Assembly (NCBI RefSeq): GCF_949628265.1
Contig: NC_088788.1
Coordinates: 13,764,001-13,828,000 of the forward strand
DNA: 64,000 nt
Source: Cloeon dipterum
Lineage: Eukaryota; Arthropoda; Insecta; Ephemeroptera; Baetidae
Reading direction: 5' to 3'
Part shown: piece by piece, positions 21,902 through 36,100 of the stretch
How the letters are laid out: every line of letters begins with the position of its first letter
Position numbering within the stretch: position 1 is the first letter of the stretch
Position numbers and translations under genes: made by a program
The notes under the pieces: generated by a model
Seen by the model: only the letters and a program-made list of their open reading frames with translations
Told to the model about the DNA's origin: nothing
Databases searched by the model: none

Positions 21902-24900
21902 TGTAGTCAATTTTTCTGTTTTCTGAACGGAAATTCGTCAGTCACGCTCGCCGTTTAGGTGGAGGATGAGGTGATAGCGGAAGCAATCTGCGAAGCAAAA
22001 GACTTCATTCTTAGACTTAATATATACATACAAACAGCTTTTGTTGAGTGACTACTAATACACACCTAATATAATACATATACATACATAATTATTATCT
22101 ATGTATTATGGAAAAAATTATATAATTATGCAAGACTCACACCTCACACACGTCCAGTTCCCATGAGAAGAATCAATGCAAATGCCCTTGCCCTTATGCC
22201 CTATCCTAGCGAGAAGTGTGAGCTGGGCGAAAAGTGTATGTAAGTCTCCCATAATACTATACTTTATAAATAATGTATAAATTCCCTAAACAATACATAC
22301 GCATATGTACATAATAAAACCATCTATAAAGCCTTGGTAACATAAAAAATATTTGTATACATACAAAATACACTTACGTGAAAAAGATCGCAATTAATGC
22401 GAGGGCAAGGAAAACTGAATTTATTCAGGCCAATAGCCAATACAGCTTTTGCATTGATTGCAGTTTGAAAGCCACAGCCAGACCTCTATTTATCTATTAC
22501 CTATGACAGTAACAGTACAACGACACAACGAGAACAGATACGGACACGGACTAGTCAGACTACATACACGACTTCAGAAATCGAAACGACACGACACGTG
22601 TGTTGTGTTCTGGATTCTCGTCTTGCTGGGAAGTCTTTGTTGCATAAGACAGGAGTGGGAGTGGACAAAGCTTTGATACAGCTAGGGCTGCACCACAGAG
22701 ACTCTTAAAAATGAGTAGTGAGTGTGAGGTGCAGCGTTTTTTTTTTTAATTAAAGAAAACGATTTTAATAATTTCAACACTAGCATATTATTCAAAATTT
22801 TTGGAGATTTAGAATTTTTGGGAAGGAAGGTTAATTTACATTGATAGTGAGTGGGGGATGTTGTCACTATATTATACTAAATATCCTCTTTTCGATTTTA
22901 ACCAGCAAAGAGAAAAAACCCGCACGTTTCGACGGTCACTGATCCAGAATTCTCTGCATCTAAAATGCTGTGGTTATAAATTTTGTTTTTGTTTGAAAGG
23001 AAAAAAGTACGGCTATTATGATGAGGCCTGCGTGGCCAATACAGTCGCTGTGCAGTGCATAACCAATTTCATCATTTTATTTTTCTCTTTGAATTTTCAC
23101 AATTAGCTGCTGACGATCTTGATTTAATTTTCCGCGCAGTGCGGACGAGCAAAGCCATTTAAGTCTGTTTAAATTTAACATTCAAGGGTTCCGGGAATGA
23201 AAATTAAGAAAATTAAGCGTCAGCTAGCCGCTGTAGAAAACCGCCAAACTATAGAAAATCTTTATGTTTGATGGGGATGAGGTTCAATATAAACGCATTC
23301 GCGCACAATGTCCGACGGGTGGAGGAGAGGCAACTTACTGATCCCCTGAAATCGGCAGGCGTCTGACACCCAAGTTGTATGAAAAATGGGAAACATGAGG
23401 GTGAGCGTCGTCAGGGATGTTAAGTGTAACGGGGTGGCTTTCAAAGTATTCAAAAACGGGAGAGGATTTCGCCTGAGTTGGTAAAATCGTGGGAGTTTGA
23501 TGGAGTTAAAATTAATTTAAATTAAATGCTGTTAAGGGACACTTAACAGCGCTTAAATTGATATTTTCTTGAGTGCAAAAATTGCATGTTGCGAGCAGTT
23601 TTTCGATTTGCTTCAGTTTTCAGTTTTGGTGAAAATTTGCCGCATGAGTTGTATCTTGGCTTACTTTCTAATAAATATTCATTCAAATCGATTTATTTCT
23701 CCAAAACAAAAGTGGAATATAAAATTAAAATTAAAGCAAATCGCATATAGGAGAAATTGTTTGCCTTTTGTAGCGTTAGCGGACATTCGCTGAACCTCAC
23801 AATACAATTTTGATAACTCAATTACAAATTTGTTCATTAATCCGCTTTCTTATCTCAATTCAACTCTATTAATTAATTGTAAGATGAACGAGGTGCGATA
23901 GAAATTACCAGTTAAAAAGACGTGCTGATGAAAAATACTGCCAATGACGATTACATAAATGGCATCAGCACATGCGTCCACCCATATTTCGATATGCCAA
24001 AAAAATTACTGACGCGAATCAAATCGAATGTGTTAACATTTTATGCTGGTAATTAATATACACAAATTTGGATTGTTATAAGAATTTCAGCACTTACATA
24101 CTAACAATAAGAATTTGGAGAAGTGATGGAAAATTCCTTAAACTAAAATAAAGCTTCCTTGGCCAACAAAGCAAGTTGTTTCTCAGAGAGTCGTACTTGC
24201 CTCCTGCGTTCTTGAAGAGTGCGGAGAGAATGAGGAAGAGTCAGGGAAAATGGAAATTCGTTTAATGGCTCCCGCTGTGAATCGCCTCGCACATCTGGAG
24301 CAAAACATAGTTGGTACAGCGCACAGAGCTTTTCTCCTCGACCTTTCACGCATCATTTTGGTATAGTTTGTATTGTTCCTTTCCTCATTAGTAAATGACC
24401 TTAGGGTTGACAGAAATTAATGAGATCCCCTGCTATCTGGTCTCATTCACGCAGCGACAATAAAAAATATTGAAGTGAAAATAAATGTGAAAATTGACAA
24501 AATAAGCAACCCAGACAAAGGCCAATTTTACCAACTTTACGCTGCCTGCTGCGGCATGCTGTGGCTCTGTTAGCACACAAATTTAATATCCTATTGCTTT
24601 CGAGGGAGAGAGGGCGAAAATTGTAGCTTCGTATTATACATAATTAATATCATGTATTTTTTACCCAAAGAATATAACTCTATTTTACCGCATGTTTTGC
24701 TGCAGCGGCTGCTGCAATAAATAATAATGAAATTTGTGCCCTGCTCATGTTTTAAAAAATTGATAGGTATTGAATGGACAGAAAAGAAAATCACTTTAAT
24801 AATTTAAAGCGGATAAGTGTTGGAAACTTTTAAAAATATATATTTTTCTTCCCTCAGCATATATGCTTTGGAAATTGAGAAAGAGCTAAATTTATTCAGG

Positions 24901-25929
24901 TTACCGTTTAAATTTCTGAGAAAATCGGCAGTCAAGTCAACATGCTAATCAAGCGGTATTACTTTATTCCTATCCAAAATTATGATTTATTTCGTCGGGA
25001 GGAAAATTTTCCTCAAAATTCGCGCAACACTTGAAAGATCGCTACGTAAGGAATCAAAATCATCTTAACCTAAGTAGAATCTAGCTTTACTCTCCTTAAT
25101 CTATAATAATCAAATTATTGAAAAATACGTCGTTACATCAATGCACGGTTTGTAAAACTACTCTGTTTGGAATTTTGAAACCAAACAGTGGCGCATATGA
25201 CATCATGCGCGTATCCATAGGAAGTGAAAATATTGCAATGGATACATTTTTCTGGTGAAATATTGTTTGCACCATTTGCAGGAAATTGAAGTATGTTGCA
25301 ATTCGTCGTGGTAGCGATGAAACTTTGCTAAGCTCAACAAACAATATTCTGCTATGTACCTAGACGAATCGCTAGATGTATTCGATTTCAACTCAATTCA
25401 GCTAATTTTTGTTCTTCAAAATGCTCCCTTTCTGATCGTCTCTCTTGGCCCTGGTTTGGTTCTTAGGAGCAATTGGAGAATTTTTAAATCTGTTCGAAAT
25501 TTCAATACAGCGCATATCTTGACGCTCTAATGCATTTCACATTAATATCCGAAATAAGATCTACCAAAATAGTAAAAGAAAATTACTTTGTTTTAATTAA
25601 TTTTCCAAAACAAAATAAATCTGTTAGGAAAAATTAATGTGTGTCGTTGATGGCGCTGTGTATGCAACCTGCTCTACATGCATGCTTCGCAGGATGCATA
25701 AGATAACTCTGACTCGCTTTATTTTTTGGAAGGGAATGAAAACTCGACTGTACGAGGAGATAACAAAAAGCCATCAGGAAATATCGAATAAATGGTCACT
25801 CTTGGTATCGGCGAGACAAGATAAGCTCTGACACACACAACTCATTACTGGTCTGGTCAATTTATTAGTCTGCATTTGAGCTCCGACCACCGATTTCCGA
25901 TTAAGCAGAGTGCTCACTTTCAGATAAAA
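21902..25929. other. Intergenic, no supported gene
   Basis: Contains the promoter of the LRR gene (to about 21.7-22.0 kb) and AT-rich sequence. At 22165-22249 a short reading MRRINANALALMPYPSEKC... is followed by a good donor (GTAAGT), but no partner exon was found. A reading at 22858-23106 with CCGYKFCFCLKGKKYGYYDE and one at 24143-24349 on the minus strand lack acceptor/donor partners or recognisable homology. Nothing here is called as a gene. Confidence 0.4.
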
Positions 25930-26744
25930 ATGTTCCGATTCTTAACAGGTATGTAACATTCAATTTTAACAGGCCATGCTTAAATTATTTTTACAACTCC
26001 AGTTTCCCTCTGTAAAGTCTGGAACGTAAATTACTGGTGAAATAATATTATAAATATACAACCAGTTTAGTTTCAAAATTAAGTTTATTATGGGCTGACA
26101 GGGCAAATCTGCCCCAAATCAGCACACATCCATAAATTAATGAGACAATTATGTAGGAACAACATTTGGAAGGAAGTAATGATCAATGGTAGCTTGAGAT
26201 TATTGCTTCTTCTTAAATGCACTTGAATTGAAGTTTATTAATAGCATTTTACTAGACTGGCATAAATTTTGATGTGTAAATTAAAATGATCTATCAATTC
26301 AGTCTACGTCCAAGTATTTATCATTAATTTTTGCAGCATGAAATTCAATATTTTTTATTAATAAAATATGTTTTTCTATTTCATTAACATTTTCTTAAAC
26401 AAAGTGATTGCACTGTAAAAATACAAAGTTTTGTTTGCTTTTTTCAAGCTGTTTTTCTGCTCTTCGCGTGCGTCTCTGAAGGTGCAAGGAGGCAGGGACG
26501 ATGCCCAGTGGCGCCTCCCCCAAACCCTTCTCTCTGCTCTCGCTGTGTGTTTGAGGCATGCGGAGGCTCGATTAATCTACTGCTGCCCTATCCAGGCAAC
26601 TGCACAAAATTCTGCGTATGCGATCATTTAGGAGCCGTCTCGTTAGACTGCCCTCGCGGTCTCGAGTTTGACTTTGAGCGACAAGTTTGTACTTGGCCGA
26701 ATCCAAATGGTTGCAGTGCCCACGTGGAGGGATGTGGAGAGTAA
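25930..26744 (+). CDS. Small secreted chitin-binding (peritrophin-A type) protein
   Basis: Two exons, 25930-25948 and 26449-26744 (315 nt, 104 aa). The donor is ACAG-GTATGT and the acceptor TTTTTTCAAG; the phase-1 junction creates a clean signal peptide (MFRFLTAVFLLFACVSEG). The mature part is Pro-rich at first (CPVAPPPNPSLC), then one chitin-binding type-2 domain at about 43-98. Its motifs are YPGNCTKFCVC, then CPRGLEFDFERQVCTWP, NPNGC. The aromatic and cysteine pattern (FC-C...CP-GL-FD...C-WP...GC) is typical of CBM14 domains that bind chitin in cuticle or the peritrophic matrix. A single domain of this size is short compared with most peritrophins, which carry two or more. It ends GCGE followed by a stop. 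Stand-alone gene, no neighbours within 3 kb. Confidence 0.85.
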
Positions 26745-29700
26745 TTAATTTGAAGTTTGTAACTTTTAATCGAATTAACACAATTTTCTATGAATTTTTC
26801 ACTTTTTTCATGTCATTATTGCTTATTATTATACAGACCTTATTGCAGCTCAAACCAACAAATTATTGTTACCATGCAAAAATATGTTAACTGAAACTTT
26901 AATTATTAATCAATCGTATGCATTCTTTAAATGAGTTGCATTTCTTTAACACAAACACAATAGTTAAGAGATGAAGTTAGTATAAATATTCTTTCAAATT
27001 TCTACAATTTTTAATTGTTTCTTCGCTTCACTTGTCTGAATATTAATTGTCTGTAAAACTTCTAATAAATAGCATAATTATAAATCCTCCATATTGCTAT
27101 TTCATCAAAACACTTGTTCACCACTTTAGAACTTGGGTTAGCATGAAAATTAAAATTAGATTACGGTTATTAAACAATTTCATTTTCTTTCCTTAAAATC
27201 TCTGCTTTTAGTTCCGAAACGCTTCCATTGCTATATAGAATTCTTCTGTTCAGGCAGAGATACCAAATTATTTTGCATTGTGGCCGTTGGACCGCGCAAC
27301 AGTAAGCTGATACCTAATAAATAAAATTCTATTAGTGAGCCATTCATCATGCGCACGTCTTTCTGGGTTTGTTTGTTGCACAAAAAAGAAAATCTCACCG
27401 AGTATACTTTGAGAGGTTGCGCATGCACGGGGATATAATACATATTATATATGAGAATATAAGAGGAGCGGCAGGGGATTTGCTCTTTTCCAGTTTTGTG
27501 TGCTGGCTGCTCTTGTGCTCTTTCGGGCAACAATGGAAAGCACAAGTCAGCGACTGGATTGCGCCGATACTCTTGAAACGTCCCAACAGAGCTAAAGAAC
27601 ACATTTTTATTTGTGCCGTTTACAAGAGCAACAACTGTTTTCTCCTGGGATTACAAATTGACCCTATATTCTCGGTCGTTTAAATCCACAGCAGCCCTTG
27701 AGAGCTTTTGGTTCATATAAAAAGCATTTATTTGAGAGATACTCTTTTGTGCATTTCGCGGCTGATAACAAAATCAGGAAAACATGTATTTTTATACTTA
27801 ACATTCATAAAAAATGTACAGTATTTTTTATTTTGACTTGTATTTTTTCCAAAACACAAATGCTTTAGAAATTAAGAGATTATTGCACAGCATCAGAACT
27901 CAAATCGCAACAGGAGTTCATTAAAATCGAAGGTAACCGTTGCGGCTTCAAAAATTAGAGGGCTTCGCAACTAGTGAAATTCCATGATATAGCTTATTTT
28001 GAGGCTCTTTTAAAGAAGCGATCATTTACGTGAAAAATTTTGTTAATGCCCTTTATAAAGTATTATCTGAACTCATTAACTTAACATTAACTTGAAAAAA
28101 TGGCACCTTAATCACAAAAAATATGGCGATCATTGGCCCTTTTCAAATTTGACGAAAATATAATTTTTGTTTTTGTTTTTCCGTCTCCAAAGATGCGTCT
28201 ATATAATGATAAAATTATGGTCAGCGCGTCGCATCTTGAGCTCTAGATTGCGTGGGTGTAAATCACGCGTTCGTGCGTCGATCGTGTGCATCAAATGTAT
28301 GTAATTCTGTAGGCGATCAAGCTAACGGCAGCTCTTTTCGTGATTTGCATACTGCATGCACACTCGACCACGCGCGCGGTGCATAATTTTTGTGCGTCTC
28401 TCGCGCTCATTCAGCACATACATATTATAATGACGCGTCACGAACGCTCATATACATTCAATAATTGCACGTGTCCGTTATTTTTTGAGCGTCGCATTCG
28501 AGCAAGAAGGCGAGACGCGCTGGACATCAAAACTTTTGTCACAGCATATAATATGGAAGTCAAATTAATCCTGCGAAGAGACGCGCTCCACTTGCGGGCG
28601 CCGGAAAAATCAATTTTCTCAGGTCTAATAAGCAGATTTTGACCGCAGAAAGTTAATTTTTACCGTTGTTTAGGAGGCCTGAAGTGTGACTGAAAAATAA
28701 TATGGCTTTTGTCAGAATTTGTTACTTTCTTGGAGCAGTTTATGACTTTTTAAAAATATTTGCCAATTGTTTAAATTTTGCCAGCGCAAATAAAAGCTCA
28801 AAATTAACTCTTTTGAAAAAAAATCCTGGTCTAAAATAAATAATTTTACAGGAGGAAGTCTTTTGATACTTTGATGAATAAATTATCCGTCTTTCACTTC
28901 TATGATTTACGAGATCGCACACGAAGTGTTGAAATGCATGCAGCACATTTTCTATCCAACATGTAAAGCAATAAATAACAGGCAAGAGATCAAGAATTTT
29001 TGGTGTTCAGAAGGCTCTTCAGGTGCACACACATGTTTTATATCTTTCTGGCCTCCCGCGAAAGCATACAAAAGCAGGACTCGCATGCGTAGGAAAGATA
29101 TTTTTAAGGCGGCAGCTCGCACAGTGTACAGATACAGATGAACGCAATTTCAATTGTGCGTGTTTCTGATTTATTTGGCTGTGTTGCTCACGATTTGGAG
29201 GCAACAATGAGATCTGCCCGTCCTTCTGCCCCATCAGTCGCCAAATGGAGCGTGCCGCCGCCAGGGTGGTCCGCTTTTTGCTGCTACGAGACGTCTGATC
29301 TAATCTCATCAAACGTCCGCATAATACACGTTTCGCGTTAGTGTGGAATGTGGAATAGGGCACTAATTGTATATTGTCAATTTCTTTGCTGGCTTGGAAA
29401 AAATCGAATAGTTTAATTTTTAATTTCAATTTTCTATATAGAGGTCCACTATATATATAGATGCTCTTCAAAATGGGTCTAAAATTTTAGCAGTTTTAAA
29501 TAAATATTGTTTAGTTTTAGATGAGCGATAATCTCATTTTGAACAAAACCAAATGGTTGGAGGTTAAATTAATCGGACCGTTTCAATATAACTATCGCAA
29601 TAAAGTATTTGTGACTGAAAATATCCTCAATATAAAAATTTTAACTACTGTTGTTTCCTGCATGAAGATTTTAAAATCTCAACCGGCGCAAGAATAAGAG

Positions 29701-29758
29701 GCTGGCTGTCCTCTTTAATTTATTAAAATATTTTTTGAATGAATAACTAGTTATAGAA
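26745..29758. other. Intergenic region upstream of gsb
   Basis: No gene called. AT-rich to 28.2 kb, then a CpG-richer island at about 28.2-28.6 kb (an octamer ATTTGCAT at 28343-28350, many GCGTC/GCGCG words) and another at 29.03-29.34 kb. Several overlapping ORFs exist on both strands here, but none shows a domain, signal peptide or splice partners. Likely to include upstream regulatory DNA of gsb. Confidence 0.4.
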
Positions 29759-29767
29759 TATAAAAGG
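29759..29767 (+). promoter_or_regulatory. TATA box of gsb
   Basis: TATAAAAGG, a near-perfect TATA element, about 370 bases upstream of the proposed gsb start codon. It is followed by purine-rich leader sequence (atgaacaccaacgaagag). A start site around 29785-29795 would give a leader of about 340 nt. The second gooseberry gene has a similar element before its own first exon. Confidence 0.6.
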
Positions 29768-30128
29768 CTTTGCAGCAAGATATGAACACCAACGAAGAGA
29801 AACGATTTATCAACACACACAGAGGTGAGCATCACATACAAAACATAAAAGGACCCGCCGCGGAGCTAGAGATAAAAATGATACTCTCCGGTCCAGCGTG
29901 ATTTGCATTCTTTTCTTGATCTCTGTTGTCGCGAGTGCACTCATTGTTGGCTCCAGGGTGACGCCCCCTTCGACTCGGCGGTCCAATGGGTGGGCAGGTA
30001 CGGCACCGAGCACCGCCATGGGGGGCGGGGCCAGGTGCGCGTACGGCCGGGGTCTGCGAGCCCCGCTCACCGGCCAGAAGCGCACAGGTGGCTGCACCGA
30101 CTGTATCGAGCACACACGCACGCACACC

Positions 30129-33029
30129 ATGGCTCCCTATTTCACCACCGGATACCCTTTCCAAGGTAGGAACATTTTTCCGTTACCTGTAACTGCAAAA
30201 TAATTTAATTTCAAATGTTGGCCCTTAATGTTATAAGATTGGGTAATTTTTCTACTGAGGGTATTCCCTTTGAAATTTTTTAAATTACCCCTAACTGCAT
30301 ATGTAATGCTTTGAGATTAAATTTTATTTTTTGCACAGCCTATATTGTTAAAAGAAATTTTTGTAAAGAATGCAAAGCTGCGTTACTGTGCAGTGTTTAA
30401 TGACCTCTGCGAAATCATGAATGTGTAAAATGTCGAACATAAAATTATAACTTTTATCAAGTTCTTTTAAATCAAGAAGAAAATTAAATAATGCAACATT
30501 TAAAAATTTGGTTTTAGTAATAAGTTACTATTTTTATAATAATTGTTTATTTTTTATTTTAATATGTTGACACCACAAGTCCCTTGCCAATATACATAAT
30601 TAAATTTAAATTATATCCTCAATGTTACTGAAATATTGGTTTTTAAATTCAATGATGTTATAAGACAGGTCAATGCAATTTTAATTATGCTGTGCATGAA
30701 CTGGTCGAGGAAAAGTTTTGAAATCCAACGCGTTTTGTGTCAATAATATTCAGGTAGTAAAACGAATCGGAGCATAATTTACACATATTATATGATTTTA
30801 TTTCATTGGGCGGAGCCTTTGAAGGGATTTGCAACAAAGTTTATGGACTGAAGCTATCAAGTGCTTCGTGGAACTAAAAAAATATTATTTTTATATTTTA
30901 TTGATGTTGTGTGCACACTCGATTAGGTCATGGATCGACCTTTAGAAGTTCATGCTGACATTTTCTTTGATCGGTGCGTAAAAATTTTCTGCTAATGCAC
31001 GAAAAATATGTTCACCAAAACATTTAAGCTAAATAATTTAGGAAGAAGAGCACAATATAAAAACCTAAAACAACATTTAAACCGGGAAATTGATTTGTTT
31101 TTTATAATAAATTTAAGGAAAAGTCTTGCAATGCAATATATATTTTAGTTCCAGAATATTTTAAAATTTCTTTAATTATTTTCTTCAACCTTCTGTTAAT
31201 ATTGTGTTATGCCAAAAAAAAATTGCAAATTAGGTTTTGCATGCTCGGCATTCTTCACTTAGCCACGAGATTTTTGCTTTATTAATTTAATTTGGTCTCG
31301 GGGCTGGATTCCAACCCGACGAGAAGAGCGGCGAGGAAAAAGGAAAAAAGCCAAAAAATCTGGTGTATGTGTGTGTAATCGGGGGCGTCGATCGCGGCGG
31401 TCGAGTTGAGAGAAGAAGTCTTCAGCACAGAGAGAAAATATATATCAGCATGACTCAATCTGGCAGTCAGTCAGTCGGTCGGTCGTGTTTTCGGCGATAA
31501 TTGCGTCCGATAGCGCGGCGAAAGAGCCCCAAAGAGTACTAATCCGACGAGCCGGCCGGCCGACCGCGGCTTAGCCGTGACATTTTATCATATCTGCTAT
31601 TTAATATCACACACACAGCGAGATACACCTCGTGCACAACGCGCCGCATAAGCCGCCGCGCGGCCGGGAGAGTGAGTGAGAGAGAGAGGGACGAGAAATT
31701 ACTCTCTCATCTCACACGCGGCGGCTCCTTTGATGTGCCCGCGCGCGGTGTTTTTAATAACAAATGGGCGGATTATGCCCAGGCAGTCGCGCGCTCGCTC
31801 CCCTTCATTATTTCAATCAAAACACCGACCAGCCAGGCAAAACCTTCATATTCTGTCGCTCTCTCTAACCCTTCACACTCGGCACACAGGCAATTTTTGT
31901 ACTGAGAGTCGAAATTCCTGCAATGATTGAGACGCTCGGCCGTTTTCCATTATTATTGTTATTTATTCGGTGTGGGGCAGTTAATTTTCTCCTATTTTTG
32001 GACGCAGTGTGTTGCCCACGATGAAATAAATTTGGAAAGATGTGTGTATGTGAAGAAATAATTTACGTCACTTATTTTTGTTCCGAAAAAGATGCTGGAT
32101 GTGTAGGATGTGCCATTATCGTTATTTCAAATTTTATCTTTATTAGTCCTTCATAATGTTTATTACTCAGAAATTTTCCACAACTTAATAATTTTTCAAT
32201 TCCCATAATGCTTTCTTTTATTCCAAGAAGCCCCGAAGGAACAAAAATTGAATATCAAATTGTTTACATATTTATGTGTAAAAAGGCTTAAAACTTAGGC
32301 TGTCTAAATGGGCCTTCAAAGAAATATTTAAAAATTAAATAGATACATGAAGGAAAAGCTAAACTTTGCGTGGGAATTAATTTTTTATTTTTAAAGGACC
32401 GCATCCTGAATTGATTTGCGCGCAGAGTTTAGCTATACTTGTTAATTTTTAAACTTCATAAATTGCTATTTAGTTCTTTTATCTATGATTTAAATTAGAA
32501 CAAACTTATTGCCCGGTAAACCGATCAAAAATATTTTTTGGGAGTTTTTTTTTCAAGATTCAATCAAATTTTTAAATAAAATTGACAGGTCTCATTAATT
32601 TATTGCTTCATCTCTTTCGAGATGGTTGGGGGTGACCCCGTGATAGCAAACGGAACTCGCGAAAACTCCGCGTCCCGATAAAATCCCGAATAAATATTGG
32701 GAGCACGGGTGTCATATTATGGAAGAATTCCAGTCCAGAAAAGGACCATCAGCTCGTGTTATTGCCCCCGCATCGGGGTCTTTAATTAAACTGCTAGACA
32801 TTTGTCCCGTGCGAAATTAATTCACGCATGCTATAGAAAATGCAAACTATAGCAAGTATCATAGAAGTGAGTCGGAAAAAATGTCCTAATCCTACTCCGA
32901 AATCTGAATGGAATCGCAATTGCAATGCAAAGCATGCTCAACAATGCGAGCCAATTACGTCTTAGTTGGTTGTATTTTCACAGCCTTTAAAATAATAAAT
33001 ACATAGCATTAATTATTTAAAATGGCCTC

Positions 33030-33128
<99 letters not shown>

Positions 33129-36100
33129 AGGTGTTGGTTAAAATTTTCCAAAATTCTTCGATGCATCCTAGTAAGGTGGATTCTTTTTGTCGGTGTTGCA
33201 GGTCAGGGCCGGGTGAACCAGCTGGGAGGTGTGTTTATCAACGGGCGTCCGCTGCCGAACCATATCAGACTGAAGATCGTGGAGCTTGCGGCAGCCGGGG
33301 TGCGTCCGTGCGTCATCTCACGACAGTTACGCGTGTCGCACGGCTGCGTGTCCAAGATTCTGAACCGCTACCAGGAGACAGGTTCCATCCGGCCGGGCGT
33401 GATCGGCGGCAGCAAACCGAGGGTGGCCACCCCCGAGGTCGAGCGCCGCATCGACCAGTACAAGAGGGACGCACCCGGAATCTTCTCCTGGGAGATCAGG
33501 GAGCGCCTGATCAAGGACGGCGTCTGCGACAAGGCGTCCGCACCCTCCGTCTCCTCAATCAGCCGCCTCCTGCGCGGAGGCGGTGGTGGGGGCGGCAAGA
33601 GGGACTCGACGGACGAGCACATCAAGAACCACAACATCGACACAATCCTCGCTGGTGAGTAAATATATTCTCATTTTTTTAAAAATTTCAAGTGCGTAGT
33701 TAGGTATATAATATACCTTATGTAAGGACACAGGAAGACGATATATATCATGTAAAAACCGATTATTAAGGAATGGAGTGGAACCCAAGGGAATAACACA
33801 GTTGTTTATTGTTCATGAAAAAACATTAATTTAGTAAAATAGTTTGTGTTTTCTGTAACGGAGGAGCCTCTTTATATATATCATATAGATGTAGGCAAGT
33901 ATAAATGGAGCAAAAAGTTGCCCTGCTGGCCCATAATAATAAATAAAGTTGAACCTATCAGGAAAAACATTAAAGATTTTTGTTTACAAAAATTATAAAT
34001 TTATTTATAAAAATCTTGTAAAACAATCAAGATGTACTTAAAATTGTACCGCCATTTAAACTTTTATAATTAATTTATTGTGCTCCGAAAAACATCTTGA
34101 TAATCCGTCTTAATTTTGCACAGTTCAACTAATAATCTTCACCAATTCTTGATTTTGTCTTTATAATTGTCGCAATTTCGCTTAAATTCATCATTAATCA
34201 AAAGCCGCGTTATTTTTAGATTTTAACAGTGAATTTTCAACTTTTTTCGGTACATTTTACCTTTGCCGAGATATTATGCTTGTTTTGTATAGGCTTTTAG
34301 TTCCATTCAGCCTATCCTATTTCTGCTCATTTGACACGTTTACGCGTTTTCCTCTCCATTCAATTCATTGTACCGTATGCCATATATTTTCTATTCAACA
34401 AGTCATTCATTTTCTCACCTTCCGAGAGTGCGTGTGTGGCTTTTAGCTTTTCTTCAAAGAAGCGAACGCACACCGGCGAGCCCTTTTAATTTAACATTAT
34501 TCGTTCGCTGGCCGCTGTCGGTGCTGAGGGAGAAACCACAAAAACAATTTTCCAGCCGAGATCTGCACCGCGAGGCACACAGGCACGCCAATCATTTTGT
34601 CACTTCTGACTTGCCTCGGCTCATTCCCGCGCGCGCAGAAGGAAAAATGAGAATTTTATGAGAGCTCGTTTGAGCTGGAGTTGATTGCATTATGTTTCAT
34701 ATTCAATATAAATGTTTTCGCCCACGCGAGGCACGCTCAAGCACTTCTCACTTTTGAATTAATTCACTTTGAATGAAGCTCGTGACCACGTTTCCACTAA
34801 AGCTGTGGTTTTCACCCACGAAAACGCTTACTTTTTTATACATTAACTTCATAGATCAACTATTTAAAGAGGATTGATACTGCAAAAGTCTGGGAAATCC
34901 TTATGTTGCCACTGCATGGTCTCTTACCTTTTTGATCCAGTTGAAGCCAATAAAATTGACCTAAGCAGCACTGTAAACATTAGCATGCCTTTCAATTGAC
35001 TGTTTCCATATACTTGAAATCTGATTTTATTTCAATACAAACAGTTTCCACAAAAATTTTCATACACTCTGTTGAATAGATCTTGACGAGAAGAATCGAA
35101 ATCTGCCAAGGAAATGTTGTTCAAAAGCGCAGTACAGTTTGGAGAAAATTTGGAATTTTTTTGCAAGTAGCAACGTCCTTTTTTTATTACATATTGCAAA
35201 TTGCGTAGAGCAAATATTTTATCGATCAACTCTCATCTTGGTAGTGGAAAAGTTGCGCATATCGCTCTTCAAACAGACACACAGTTTGAATTGTTGATTT
35301 GATTGTTGCCCTTTTCTTGTAACAAGAAAATTCGCGTTTTGTTGTTGAAAGTTGCGCAATTTTTCTGCTACCAGGAAGAATTAATAAAACTTCTGGTCTT
35401 TTGAGCAAAATTACACAAAAATGCCAAACAATATGTCTTTGAATCGTTACAAAGTTTGTCTAATTTGGCCTAACCCCCGAGTAAGAGAGAGGGAGGAAGT
35501 TGAACAATCTAACACATACCATCTGTACAGCTTGCGAAAGATTAATGAATTAAAAAGACAGACCTTTCAATTAATAATGACTATATAGCATCTAGAATAA
35601 ATTATCACTTTGGCCCCTTGGGGTGAAACCCTTGAAATCCTCCCGCATTCCTTGCATTCCCGCGTGGCCGCAAAGCGCAATTTGCATCAGCAGGCGGCGG
35701 CTCGTGGGCCTAATGTGACGTGTTGGGATGGTATAAAATTTCAATTTGGATTTTAATTCGGCCGCCGGCGGGGCGGCGTGTGTGGGCGATTTGCATAATT
35801 ATTGGGCCGTTCTTCATTCTCGCGCGCGGCTCCAGAGTGAGTGTGTATGCGTGTGACGTGTTGTGTAGCAGCATAACACGGCGGCGGCGGCCACCAAAGA
35901 AGCGGAGAGCCAGCAGGGGGCCGCGTTGATTGGGTGTTGCCCTTTGTGCAGGTGTCACTGGCCGCCTTTGTCCGTCCGCGCGTCGGCTCCTCTGTCCCCT
36001 TTCCTCCTATAGCGGGGAGGAAATTTATGTCTCTGAATTATGCGCACAGTGGCTTTTGCCTCAGCACTAAAAAATAAATCCACAGGTAAAAAGATAAGAT

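Noticed and set aside
22858-23106. 82-aa ORF with CCG and several Cys, loosely like a tetraspanin loop
   Set aside because: No membrane segments in order, no splice signals in phase, and the CCG context does not match.
24143-24349. Minus-strand 68-aa ORF ending LSEKQLALLAKEALF
   Set aside because: Reads like a possible exon end, but no acceptor, neighbouring exon or known family could be shown.
29019-29471. 150-aa minus-strand ORF upstream of gsb
   Set aside because: No domain or signal peptide; biased composition of a GC-rich non-coding island.
33368-33643. Minus-strand ORF opposite the gsb paired box (and 56531-56866 opposite gsb-n)
   Set aside because: Shadow of the conserved coding exon on the other strand.
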